DNA of 64,000 bases. Origin: Malus domestica (Eukaryota; Streptophyta; Magnoliopsida; Rosales; Rosaceae). Shown here piece after piece: positions 34,110-46,500 of this stretch. A model generated the notes under the pieces. That model was not told where the DNA came from, did not search any database, and saw only the letters and a program-made list of their open reading frames with translations. Both the position numbers and the translations under genes were made by a program. The stretch covers positions 29,045,001-29,109,000 of the forward strand of contig NC_091671.1 of the NCBI RefSeq assembly GCF_042453785.1, written 5' to 3'. Within the stretch, counting starts at the first letter, position 1. Each line of letters starts with the position of its first letter.

Positions 34110-35278
34110 ATGGATGGTACAGTGCAGAAGAATAAGCTAGATTGGTTCCAAAAAGGCTACTCACAAAAGCCTATAATTGAATACAATGAGACTTTTTCCC
34201 CCGTGGCAAGATTGGATACCATAAGAACCTTGATTGCACTTGCTGCACAGAAGAAATGGAGTTTGTACCAACTGGATGTGAAATCATCCTTTCTCAATGA
34301 AGTTTTAAAGGAGGAAGTGTATGTAAATGATATTGTATACACTAGTAGCAGTTCACAAATGCTTGAAGAGTTTAAAAATGACATGATGAAACATTATAAG
34401 ATGACAGATTTGGGTTTTTACATCATTTCCTTAGAATGAGTGTATTACAAACTAAGAAAAGCATTTTCATACATTAATAGAAGTATGTAGAGAAGCTGAT
34501 TAAGAAATTTAGGTTAAAAGACTGCAAAACTATTGCTACTCCACTTGCTGTGACTAAGAAACTAAGTAATGCTGATGATAGTGAAGCTGCAGCTGAAGGT
34601 GAATACAGAAGACTTGTGGAGAGCTTACTGTACTTAACTACAACCATACCTAATATAATGTTTGTAGCAAGCTTGCTGCCAAGATTCATGCATAAGCCCA
34701 CTAAGAAACACATGGGAACAACAAAGAGGGTGTTGAGATACATTCAAAGAACAAATGATTTTGGAATTATTTTTTAAAGGGAAAAGCTACTACTCTAATT
34801 GGCTACTGTGATAGTGACTGGGCTGGAAATTAAGATGATATGAGAAGCACTTCAGGTTATGCATTTACACCGGGATCTAGTTTGTTTTCATGGGCATCAA
34901 TCAAGCAAAGCACTGTGGCACTATCCACAACTGAAGCAAAATATGTAAATGTTGCAGAAGCCACTTCTCAAGCAAAATGTCTGAGATTTGAACTTGGAAG
35001 ATTTTGGAGAGGATCAAGTGGAAGAGACACAGACTATGTGTGACAACACATCAGTCATTGCTATGGCTAAGAATTTTGTCTTTCACCAAAAGACAAGACA
35101 TATCAGCAGAAAGTTTTATTTCATCTGAGAAGCAATTCAAGCCAAGGAGATTGAACTGGTGTTCTGCAAGATAGAGGAGCAAATTGCAGACATTCTTACT
35201 AAAGCTTTGCCTAAAGATCGATTTGCTTATCTAAGAGAGCTTCTAGGAGTCAAGACAGCTAAAGGGTTAGAATGAAGT
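34110..35278 (+). pseudogene. Reverse transcriptase (deleted) and RNase H of the plus-strand copia element
   Basis: The first piece has FQKGYSQKPIIEYNETFSPV and QLDVKSSFLNEVLKEEVYV, which holds the first catalytic Asp. It then jumps directly to NDIVYTSSSSQMLEEFKNDM, so the roughly 90 residues between EEVYV and the YVDD box are missing, and the box itself reads YVND. RNase H pieces follow: GYCDSDWAGN, a stop, STSGYAFTPGSSLFSWAS and ALSTTEAKYV, then the C-terminal tail with FHLREAIQAKEIELVF-like sequence. None of it can be functional. Confidence 0.82.
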
Positions 35279-35663
35279 GTTGGCGTATAACCCTTCAGCT
35301 GAGTCTTGGAGGCAAAAAAAGAATTCAAACCTTTAGTTTAATATTTGTTTTAGGTTTAAATTAGAATCATTGGATCATAGGCCATATGATTGTCCTTACT
35401 TGTATCTAGCTTAAGACTATAACAAGTGGCATCATCTCATAGGGTGATAGCAATTAAAGGCTGAGATTTAGATTGTTGTTGATGAGTGGAGGATCTCCCT
35501 TCCTTTTCCATGTATAATGGTAACAACCTCACATGTTTGTTGTGAGGAATATTACAATCAATTCAATCATCCTTCTCTGAAATTCTCTCTGCCATTTTCT
35601 GGTTTTTCTCAAACCTTCATCAAGCTTTCATAGAAGCTTATCAAATATTCTCATACTCTAAAA
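35278..35663 (+). repeat. 3' LTR of the plus-strand copia element
   Basis: This 386-bp repeat starts TGTTGGCGTATAACCC; the final CA is mutated to AA. TTTTC follows at 35664-35668. Confidence 0.88.
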
Positions 35664-35668
35664 TTTTC

Positions 35669-36125
35669 CTTTTCTGTGGATAGGGTGTAACAATGTCAGG
35701 CCTCTTCAACCACTTCGTGCTCTTCAACTGTTGCACAGGCAGATCAGAGAACCCTCCGTGAAATGCTTGGTCACCGCATAATTCAAGGAACTCATTCCTC
35801 ACAAAGCCTCAACAGTGGTTGTTGCAAATCAAACTCGCAAATTCCAGACCTTCTACCACCTCCTTCAACATCACAGCCCCCCAAAGGCACAACCCACTTC
35901 AAAAGTTTTAACCCCTAAAGCCTCGAAGACCTCAGCACCCCTGCTGAATCACACGAACCAACCTCAAACGAATGAGCTCTTTGTTCCTCCAACTTGGAGG
36001 CAACTTGCTGAAAGACACTTGGCAACAGTACAACAACATTCCAAGAGTCCCACATCAACCACAGACAAGAATGGGGGATTCTCCTCACATATAAATGGCA
36101 CTTCTCTCTTACAATTATGGGCTCT
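35669..36125. other. Spacer right of the nest
   Basis: A C-rich plus-strand frame (35815-36135) has no domain signature and is judged accidental. A 'gtcccacatcaacc' segment at about 36050, followed by a TATA-like 'catataaatgg', resembles the start of many plant LTRs and may belong to the outer repeat that follows. Confidence 0.4.
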
Positions 36126-36365
36126 TCGATCTTAGGACCCCTAATTCAGGCTTAGTCCTATACTAAAGCTTAAACCATTATATTATGTAGATATTACATT
36201 ATTAATAAGAACTCATCTAACTCAGTGGATGTAGTCCAATTTAAAGTAAATCACATACGTCTCATGTCTACTCCTCTTCCCCTTATCTCTTTCCATATCA
36301 TCCCTCTTGAATGACTGAAGCACCGTCTTGTGGATCGTTTCATCATATTTTACGCAAAGCCCACC
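36126..36365. repeat. Right outer repeat of the retrotransposon nest
   Basis: It matches 17622-17865 in direct orientation, including 'gcttaaaccattatattatgt', 'attaataagaactc' and 'tgtctactcctcttcccctt'. See the entry for the left copy. Confidence 0.5.
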
Positions 36366-39300
36366 CTATTTTGTATAGCAACAACTATCATACACTTTCT
36401 TTTTGGTGAATTGCAATCATACGGCTTTAAGACTTCTCCAATGATTTGCTTCTATCATGATCGAACTTATCCTAAATTAAATGAATAATTATGTAATATT
36501 CTAAGAGGGTTGGTTGATTAATAAATTAACAAGGTAATCGATATGGTATTGTGTGTGTACTATGTTTTGTTTAGAAAATTGATTAATTCAAAATCAAAGA
36601 TGTTTGACTAATTATTTAACAAGTGATGGATTCCACTTGGATGGTGATCATCTTTTAATTCCGAAAACTAATGATGGAACGGACCAATGGGAACAGCTTT
36701 GTAGGGCTTCGCTTCATGTGGCCTGGACAGGAAAAAGTATGGAACTTGTTTGGGTGCATTGTAGCAATCAAAAGTAGTCACGTGGTCTTTGGACTCTTAT
36801 GTTATTAGTATTATTAATATTATTCGTTTTTGTTTTGGTGAATACAATAAAATATATGTTAAAAAAAATATAATTGGTGGCAAATCACGATTATTCATTC
36901 ATTTCGAGCTCAGGGAGGCCATGCAGAATTTCACTCTACCCGTGATCAGGGTCAAACAGACTCATCAGTTCGAACCATCAAATTTGAGACCTCTCACGTT
37001 AGCAAGAAAATATGATATATTGGATACGAAGATGTTTGTAACTTTGTAGGACTTAATTTATTTTGCAAGTACTTTGCTTAGAACATTTTTAACGGGGAAC
37101 ATTGTTTTGTCCTTATATTATGTGAGCTGGAATGATCATTAGGTTGTAATTGAACACCAACTTCATTGCCGATGCTATTATTGTTTTTTAACATCTTATG
37201 GATGGCATTTTTTAAATAGTATTATTCGAGTCCGGTGCGTAATGCTTGATGTATGAGTTTTTAGATGCAATTACGCTTTAATTTGTGATTGGTTGGGCGA
37301 TTGTACTCTCTTCTTTCGTATTAAAATCATTAACATAGCTGTAATAAAGCGCTGAAATTATAATTTCCTCCGGTGGTTAGATACAATACACACATGTTAT
37401 ATATATGTTGTTAAGAGAGTAGCTGGAGCGGATGAAGGAATTTGGTCTATGCAAAGATTTGGTATGAATATTTATTGGTGGGATATATTTGTTCAGGAAA
37501 CTTCATTAAGGCTTGTAATTTGTAGATCCAACCAAACTTGCATAGTGGGACTGCAATGCAAAACTCTGATGTCCTCATGCGTACGTATAATTTTATCAGG
37601 CATGAACTTATCTGTTATGATTTTTATACAAAGAATAAAATTTACATGAAACGAGTGTTTTCATCTAAAAGTAAACACTAATTATACAATGTTATGAGTT
37701 AATATTTTTCACCTAATATTCTGTTATTGAATCAAAATCCCATATAACGATAAATTGTTCTGTATAACTTGCTCTTTATGAAACATATATATTGACTGGT
37801 AAGTGGCAAGTTCATTTTTTCACCTAACAAACCACGAAATTTGATAAGGTATCTCCAACAGATTCTCTAAAACAATTGCTTGGTTAAATTAAAATGTTGA
37901 TGACGAAGAAGAAAACTATCCATCCTAATTCCAACACTCCATTATTTTATTAGGCTTTTGCAAGTACAAACCAGTTCAACTCAAATTAAAATTATTAAGT
38001 TTCTATCTGAAAGTTACTATAAAGTGATTAGTTAAATACATTTTTGGCCATTTTAATAAGAATATAACAAAGAAATAGAGTGTTGCTGAAGATGCTCTAA
38101 TCTTCGTTTTTCTAATGCACCAATAAAGTGTCAATGTTTTAATTGAACCTTCAAAGTGATGAGCCATCAATACTATGATCTTATTGTATCTTCTCCACTT
38201 GTCTGTTGAGGTTTGATATATCTAATTACCATGACTGCTCTATTATGTGGTTCAATTCAGATTTGCCACTCATTGAAGTGAAATTTTTGTATCAATGAAA
38301 AACATATTTCAAAACTACGATCTTGTAATATTTTTTGTATGCTGGTACTTGTGAGGGACAATTGTCCCACATCAGCCCCAATCTTGAGGAAAGATATCTT
38401 CATACGTGAGATGGTTAAATATAATATGGGCCAAAGCCATGGACATTGGGTTTTGTATTTGGGTGCATATTAATTTGTCAAAGATGGGCCTTGGATTTGG
38501 GTGCATTATTATACTTATTATTTTCTAATTGACTTATAATAAGATTTACAATACTATTTGCTTGAAGATTTTTTTTTTCACCATGCAAAATATAATGTAG
38601 TTTTTTAATAGAAAATAACAAACTAAATTATTTTGGTCTAGGATGAATTTTTTAATTTTGTTGTTCACTAATATATAAATAAAAATAATCTATCATAAAT
38701 TAAAGTTTACATTTCTCTAAAGTTACTACTAAATGATTTCTCAAATACTCTCTTCCTTCTCACAAATTCTCTAAAGTATGATCAGTTGGTATACTTGCTA
38801 CTAATATATTATGTTGAACTTCTGTATCCTTACTGGTAAAAATGTAGGGTGTCCAATAACACCAAGATGAAAAAGTTTGCTTCTTGAGTATCTTGTTTAT
38901 TCTCTTATAAATATATGTTAATTTTTCTTTATGCTAGTTATAGTAGGATTTCTAAAACAATAAACTCCTAGTAATTGTGGTTGACAAGGTCTACAAGGAC
39001 AATAATATACAGTATTCGTACCAAATTAAGTGTTTGTGTGATATTTCAGTTGTGTTGATGACTTATGTCCTTAAGGTACTTTACTGTTATAATTATACTA
39101 TTAAAATGTTAAACTTGGCTTTGATACCAACTTCAGAGTAGTGGCTCAGTTAAATAGTCGGATGACATTATAACAACTAGACATACCTTGCACATGGAAC
39201 TTGACATGTTTTAGCATGAAGGCTACTGACAATGCTGGTATAAGGCCCCACAAGTTGAACTCAGAGGTATTGAGAACTCAGAGGTGCCATGGTTTATTTC

Positions 39301-39441
39301 CAATTATTTGTATGACACATATTCAACTATAACAAAGTGCTCAAACAAAGTGTCATCATCAGTTTAGCAAAATAATAATATAATTACAATAGTATCTCCC
39401 TATTTTAGACTAGAAGTCTAATTAAACAAACGAGTTTTTAT
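36366..39441. other. AT-rich spacer without a recognisable gene
   Basis: Nothing with a protein-domain signature was seen on either strand. A block near 38355-38480 with 'gacaattgtcccacatc' and 'aatatgggccaaagcc' resembles LTR or repeat debris. The small frames at 36789-37049 and 37449-37649 are not supported. Confidence 0.5.
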
Positions 39442-39887
39442 CACAAATAGTCCTTGAAATTGACCCACTCCATCAATATGGTCCCTAAAATTGAAAATCG
39501 ATTAATGTAATCCCTGAAAATGAGTCTCGCAAATCAATGTGGTCCTTCCATTACAATTCCTTCAAAAACTCTATTATGTGTTGATGTGGCACATAAATGG
39601 TTTCCACACCTTTACGGGAAGAAGATGATGAATAGTATTCAATCATCTTCTTCTTCTTCTTTTTTTTTTTAAAGTTTTTAATTATAAACAATAAAATTTA
39701 TTTTTAATTATTGAAATATTTTTAATTCACATAATAATATTTAATTAATGTGTGGGACCCATTTTTGTGCCACGTCAGCACATAACAGATTTTTGGTGGA
39801 ATTGTAATGGAATGACCACATTGATTTGCAACACCCATTTTTAGGGACTATATTGATTGATTTTCAATTTGAGGGACCATCTTAATT
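39442..39887. mobile_element. Long-TIR non-autonomous DNA element
   Basis: The first about 165 bases and the last about 165 bases are inverted repeats. Shared blocks include CAAATCAATGTGGTC, CCATTACAATTCC and TGGCACA. Between them is a CTT-rich and AT-rich core (39640-39720). The right end runs directly into the tandem array. Length of the TIRs suggests a Mutator-like or foldback type; no transposase is encoded. Confidence 0.6.
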
Positions 39888-39889
39888 GC

Positions 39890-42085
39890 TAGCTCATTGT
39901 GAGTTTAAACCCACCCTCTCCCTCTTAGTGTAGATAATATCATTTGTTAAAAAAAAAAAAAATCATTTGATAACTAATTTAATCACATTATTATCCGCAT
40001 GCGAAAAACATTTTTTATAACCGGCATTACGCTTCTCTAAAGATGTTTTGAATGTGTTTTAAAATAGAGAAATTGAATCGCATTACTGCTAGCCTATTGT
40101 GAGGTACTAATTTAAAAAAAAATCTCAAAAAAACTAATTAAAATGACGAAGACATTTTTTGAATCACGGCGTGCTACGCGCGACTTACACATTTTAAATG
40201 TATTTATATGCGTAAATTGACAAAAAGAAAGCCAAATATTTGAAGTAAATGAATAATTTTAGATCATGCTAGAAGAAACCCCTTATAAATCAATTAAAGT
40301 AGCTGAATTCATATAATAAAATCGGTCTTTATAGAATTTATATTAAGAATATATAAAATAATATTTAATAAACAATTGATTGAATCACATTATTGCTAGC
40401 TCATTGTCAGGCTAAGCCCACCCTCATCCCCGTTAGTGTAGATAATATCATTTGTTAAAAAGAAAATACAATCATTTGACAACTAATTTAATGTAATTTA
40501 ATCACATTATTATCCGCGTGCGAAATACCTTTTTTATAACCAGCATTACATACCTCTTAAGATGTTTTGAAAATGTTTAAAAATAGAGAAAATAATATTT
40601 AATAAACAACTAATTGAATCACATTATTGCTAACTCATTATGAGGCTAAGTCCACCCCCTCATCTTTAGTGTAGATAATATCGTTTGTTAAAAAAAAACA
40701 AAAAAACAATCATTTGATAACTAATTTAATCACATTATTATCCGGGTGCGGAAGAATTTTTTTATAACTGACATTACACGTCTCTTAAGATGTTTTGAAC
40801 GTGTTTAAATAGAGAAAATAATACTTAATAAACAACTGATTGAATCACATTATTGCTAGCCCATTGTGAGTGTCACATCCCAGTCTCGGCTCCGCCGTAA
40901 CACGATATTGTTCGCTTTGGGCCCCGGCCACGCCCTCACGGTTTTGTTTCTAGGAACTCAGACAAGTACTTCCTAGTGGGTCACCCATCATGGGATTGCT
41001 CTCGGCCGAACTCGCTTAACTTCGAAGCTCCGATGAAATCCGAGGCCAGTGAGTTCCCAAAATGCATCATGCTAAATGGAGGTGGGCATGTACATATAAA
41101 GCACATCACCCCCTCTCCGTTGGTCGATGTGGAATGTTACAGTGAGGCTAAGCCCACCCCCTCCCTTTAGTGTAGATAATATCGTTTGTTAAAAAGAAAA
41201 AAAAACAATCATTTGACAACTAATTTAATCACATTATTATCCGCATGCAAATAACCTTTTTTATAACCAACATTACACGCATCTTAAGATGTTTTGAATG
41301 GGTTTAAAAATAGAGAAATTGAATCACATTATTGTTAGCCTATTGTGAGGTGCTAATTAAAAAAAACCACAAAAAATTAATTATTAATAAAATACTATTA
41401 AAATGACAAAAAAGCCCCTGCCTTATTTGATGCATTATTTTGGAATGCCTTTGAAGTTTTTTGTCTTGGCATTTTTGTCCAAATATTTTTGTTGAAGCTT
41501 GGTGACAACAAAATCACTATTCACTTTTCCATTGGCTTAATCACATTATTGTCCACGTGCAAAAGACTATAACCGGCATTACACGCCTCTTAAAATATTT
41601 TGAACGTGTTTAAAAATAGAGAAAATAATATTTAATAAACAACTAATTGAATCACATTATTGCTAGCCCATTGTGAGACTAAGCGCATCCCCTCCTCCGT
41701 AGTGTAGATAATATCGTTTGTTAAAAAAACAAAAAAAACAATCATTTGATAACTAATTTAATCACATTATTATCCACGTGCGAAAGAATTTTTTATAACC
41801 AGCATTACATGCCTCTTAAGATGTTTTAAATGTGTTTAAAATAGAGAAAATAATACTTAATAAACAACTTATTGAATCACATTATGAGGCTAAGCCCACC
41901 CCCCTCTCCCTTAGTGTAGAAAATATCGTTTGTTAAAAAAAAATCATTTGATAGCTAATTTAATCACATTATTATCCGCGTGCGAATGACCTTTTTTATA
42001 ATCGACATTACATGCCTCTTAAGATGTTTTGGTGTATTTAAAAATAGTGAAATTGAATCACATTATTGCTAACCTATTGTGAGGT
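39890..42085. repeat. Diverged tandem array, units about 200-250 bp, seven copies
   Basis: The core AATTTAATCACATTATTATCC recurs near 39970, 40480, 40720, 41215, 41540 (diverged), 41755 and 41955. Each unit also has 'gctaagcccacccc', 'tagtgtagataatatcgtttgtt', 'tataaccggcattacacg' and 'ttaagatgttttgaa'. Two higher-order variants carry an extra arm with 'aatgcccctgccttatttgatgc' (41340-41535 and 42075-42275). Spacing is irregular because of indels and the inserted LTR at 40871. Confidence 0.8.
40871..41141 (-). mobile_element. Cassandra TRIM solo LTR, TSD GTGAG
   Basis: The segment runs TGTCACATCCC...AATGTTACA, with GTGAG directly on both sides (40866-40870 and 41142-41146). On the minus strand it starts TGTAACATTCCACATCG, the usual Cassandra LTR start, and contains a 5S-rRNA-like tract: CTTCGAAGTTAAGCGAGTTC, GAGAGCAATCCCATGATGGG and GTGACC, which include the A-box/IE/C-box internal promoter region of 5S genes. 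Only one LTR is present, so the internal part was lost by LTR recombination. Cassandra elements are terminal-repeat elements in miniature that recruit RNA polymerase III. This is not a 5S rRNA gene. Confidence 0.9.
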
Positions 42086-42275
42086 ACTAATAAAAAAAAA
42101 CCACAAAAAAAATTAATTATTAAAAAAATACTGTTAAAATGACGAAAATGCCCCTGCCTTATTTGATGCATTATTTTGGATGCTTTTAAAGTTTTTTTTG
42201 TCTTGGGAGTATTTTTGTCCAAATCTTGTTGTTGAAGCTTGGTGACACTAAAATCACTAATCACTTTTCCATTGA

Positions 42276-43512
42276 CTTTATATATAGATGGAAGTTTATA
42301 AAGGATGGAAGAGAAGGCTTCGAATACTCAATGTGTGGGCTTTTTCTCTTCGTGTGTGTCGTAGTGTGTATTCGTGTGTGAGTGAGGGAAAGCTTTAATT
42401 GACACATAAATGTGTCTGCTAACTTATAAAACTTTTATAAAAAGCTACAATTATTTACACTATTTCTGAAAGTGGACTACACTTGACAATGTTCCTGAAT
42501 GTGGAATTGATTTCTTTGTGACCACCTTCATCTGGTGCAATCTGATTTGGACCACCATTTTATATGCTTTCTGATTGGGACGATTTCTTGGACCACCAAG
42601 ATTTTGTGCAGCATGCCCAACTTTGTATGGTCACGTATATCAATCTTTGTTTTGGTTTGGTTAATTAGTTTTAATTAGTGTAGTTCTTCGCGTATTTCTT
42701 TCTTTCTTTGGTTCCTCGAGGTGGTTTCGGTGTTTGATTCAACAGTATACAGAAAAAAATAACTCTTGTTACCAATTTGACAGAACTTCAAAAACCAGAT
42801 ATTGGATTGATTAGGACTGGATCCACAAACAAAATTCTTCATTTCGGAAAAATAGCTTTGAACTCGCTAATCAAACAATTGAACCTCTCAATCTAAAGGC
42901 CCTCAACCGGACAATCCAACTAGTGTAAATTTAGGCATGCTGCAAACTATGTCGGCTTGAATGCTGCTGGGCATCGTCAAAAGAAATCACCTTTAAAGTT
43001 AAAACATGACTAGCCTTGAACAACATTGTGTACACTGTACGCGTGCCAACACAGCCATGCTTCTCCTCTCCGTCACCTGGTTACGTATTGAATCTCTGCA
43101 TGCTCTCTCAACCATTCAAGCACCTTTGCTCCCTCTAAAATTTCTTGAACCTGCAATTTGGAAGATTAATTATATAATTCAAAACCCCAGGAAGGGTAAA
43201 AGATGGAGAAAGCAAAAACATCAAACATTTAGCGCCCGTAAGGAAGCTTTCTTGTTTTAATTTGATTTATTTAATAATGGTACATAACAAAAAATGGTAG
43301 AAATGTGAGAAAAGAGAGGATAGAAGAAAGGGAGAAGATCAATAGCATTTAGTTTGGAAAAATGAACTAATCATTTTCGTATAGGTTATCCTTTTAGTTT
43401 TACGTATTTCCTTTCCTCTCTTTATCATCTCTCTTCCCCTAAATCCAGACTGAAATCACAGACAGCACAAGTAATCAAGATAACAGAAAGCACATAGCCT
43501 AAACAGTTGAAA
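42276..43512. other. Spacer downstream of TIG
   Basis: A TATA-like string (TTATATATAG) at about 42278 is followed by T/G-rich sequence, so a short non-coding transcript is possible but not shown. No gene was recognised. The last about 150-200 bases next to 43513 are probably the TIG 3' UTR. Confidence 0.45.
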
Positions 43513-46500
43513 CTAAAAGCACTTGAAATCTGCTTTTCTAACAGGGTGACACATGCTGACCTGTCCCCTGACACGTTCTTCATCATAATCTTGTTTTTGA
43601 CGTTTGAATTCATCAATTGAATTTTCAACTTCTTTGACAATCTCCTCTGTTGAAATCTGCAAAACACAAACAATAGGTTTCCGGTTACAATACGTTTTGC
43701 AACCCAACAGTTATTTTTCGTGAAGCCTATGCTACCAAGCAGAAAAAGATACAAAGCATAACCCACAGAAAAAAGAGTTCAGGACAAATAATCTGTTAAT
43801 ATAAATATAAATTACCTGCAAATTTTCACGTTTATATATGTCTCCGACAGCCAGACTCTGTTTTATCATATTTGTTATGTTCTCCTTCTGGTTTAGAAGG
43901 TACTCGTCCACAGCCTTCTTACTTGACAGAGAAGCCAACTGCTCGTCATTTAATTTTACGCTTGCCTACAAAACCATGACAACCAAAAGATAGAAGTTGT
44001 TAACAGAAAAACGCAGGAACCTACATGCTCACCAACACACACACACACAAACTCAAACCACGAGCCAATAAATGTAATTCTCTTTACATTGTTATATTGT
44101 AACTACTGACCTGTATCTCCAAAAGTTTGGCTCCATAAAGCTGCCTACCTTGCTCCTCAAAAAAGGACTGAGGAATATCAACCTCTACCATCTAAAAACA
44201 ACAAGACACAGTTATTCTGAAGGTCGAAGTTCCCATTTAAGAGGACACTTGAAGTGTCCGCATGTCAACACACTCTGCATCTCCTTTGTGGATTTAATAA
44301 ATAATACTAAGGGAGAGGAACATAATTCTTTGTTTGAAATATGCATATTTAAAACGACCATTCATCTTATGAAAATTGAGGCTTCCTCCAAAAAGAATTA
44401 AGCTTGTCAAGCAATTTAACAGTATCATGTCAAAACATAGGACTTTTGGAATTCACGCAAACATGTTGACCAGCGTAATCACAAAACTTCCTTGCAATGG
44501 TTTTGCAACAACATGGGTGCATTTGTGTGTGTTTGTACACAGATACAAAAAGAAGCCATGCAAGGCCCTGTCTCAGAGAGGCAAACACCAAGTGAAGATT
44601 GCAAAAGATCAATCTAATCTTAATGATGAATATTTGAAAAGTTAAAAGCACCTTGCAAAGCTGATCTAAAATGGCATTATCAGCTGCTTGCTCTCTAGCT
44701 GTTTGCTCCATTTCCCGGAACTTTTGTAACAACACTTCCTTGACCTGCATATTCGTGAAGCAGAGTAGCGTTGTAGACAGTACAATTTTAACGTATCACT
44801 TCATTGAGAGTATTTAAAATCTCATACAGGCTACCTGTTTGAGGGTGGTGCCTCCAGGAAGAAGCCTTTCAGCAAGGGAGTCATCCAATTCGGGTAAGTC
44901 TCTGTAGAATAATTCTTTGCATTCAACCTAAAGGAGAATCAAAAGAAGCAAAACATGAGAACTTTCACCTATTTAGTCTTGTGAGGACAAAGTATACCAA
45001 GTGGACTTCCACAAAAACAGGAAACCACTCACATTGAATTGGGCATTAACTCCTCGGAGCTCTTCTTGTGTCCATGATTCAGGAAAGACAAGTGGAAAGG
45101 ACTTTGTTTCACCTCGTTGAATTCCAATTATCGACTCGAGGAAACCAGAAACTACTTTATCACCATCTTCCGTATCAAAATGATAACCTTCAGATAGAAA
45201 ATAGAGTTGAGAGATTCTTATGCAATAATATTTCATCACTCCAAACCAAAAAATAAAGCCATTGTTAATAGAACGGAAGAAGTGGATATTGCCAAACCTT
45301 TACTCTCAGCAGATGGAATATTCTTAACATTTGCTTCATCTTGATCTATCGTTGTTGCAGATATATCAAGGACAGCAAGATCACCAATCTGTAGGAGTCT
45401 CAATTTTGTCAGTCACCAACTTAATATAACAAGTCGGAGAAGGGTTTTCAATGGAATTTTGAAACTCAACTAATATGACACTCTAATCCATGAAACATTG
45501 TGAATGTAACGCAGAAGTACTTCTGAAGAGAATTCAAACACTGCATCTGAAGGTGCAGTGAAGAAAGCTTGTTCAGTGATCTTTCTTTATTGAACGAATA
45601 AAGCTTAATTAGTTTAGGGAGTGTCTGACAATTCATAAAATTGAAGGTGATAACCGGAAACTTCTCCAATGGACTATTTTGGCAGAATTTATCCCAGCAG
45701 CGAATGAACATATCATTAAAGTAAAATTTCATTCAAAAGAAAAGAACAAAAGTAAATTGAAGTTGAGTCACCTGTAGACCTCTATCGGTTACAATTCTCA
45801 GTGCACCTAAGGACTTATGGCGTCGCCTTAATTCTTGTTCAGAAGCTTTTTGAGCATCTATGTCGCTATCTAGCTCAACTACAACCTTCAAATTCTTGTA
45901 TCCCTCCTCAGGTGTCCATTTCAACTCCGGTGCTATATCAACGATGACTTCATATCTGGACCACAAATCAAACTGACAAGCATGATCGATCAAATCAAAC
46001 GTGGAGGCACATAATCAGTTGACATGATCAAATTTCCTTCAATACATGCCTCTCCTCTTAATATACTGTGAGAGGAGAGTTGCAAGTATTATGGCATTGT
46101 AAGATGGATATTAACAGAAATATCAAATACGCAAGTGGAAAAATGTAACTTGAAAGATATCTGAATTAGCAACCTGAGAGAATTGAGAGTAGAATATGTC
46201 TGCTCCATTTCTGGAAATCTGGTTACAATACGTACTGAGTCTCTTAAAGGTGTGCCTGTCATCTAAACCATAAAAGCAGATCAGCCACAACAGAGAACTC
46301 GAGAATGATAAATCATAAGAAATTAATGCTGTTCTTATTATATGTTATGGGGGGTTGTGATTGTAAAAATGCTGCAGCATTGTAACTTTGCAGCCATTGC
46401 CAATAAGCAAAATCCAAACACTAACTTGCAAGTACACGAATTTAAGCAACTCTATGTTTTAACAACAACGATGAAGATAAATTGTAATAAATAAACAATA

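Larger units (their letters stand above)
31174..35663 (+). mobile_element. Ty1-copia retrotransposon, degraded, TSD TTTTC
   Basis: LTRs lie at 31174-31412 and 35278-35663 and start TGTTGG. TTTTC flanks the element exactly (31169-31173 and 35664-35668). The primer site (TGGCCTCAGAGCC, tRNA-Met type) starts directly after the 5' LTR, and a purine-rich tract (AAAGGGTTAGAATGAAG) precedes the 3' LTR. Gag, pre-integrase, integrase, reverse transcriptase and RNase H follow in copia order but with stops, shifts and a deletion in the reverse transcriptase. The 5' LTR lacks about 145 bp that the 3' LTR has. The element is dead. Confidence 0.92.

Noticed and set aside
35815..36135. 106-codon Pro/Thr-rich frame
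   Set aside because: No domain, and it ends inside a repeat that recurs at 17622; judged accidental.
40940..41050. 5S rRNA-like sequence
   Set aside because: It is part of a Cassandra LTR with target duplications, diverged from true 5S rRNA; not a ribosomal RNA gene.
43006..43260. 84-codon plus-strand frame
   Set aside because: No family signature, no promoter or splice evidence, and composition like the flanking spacer.
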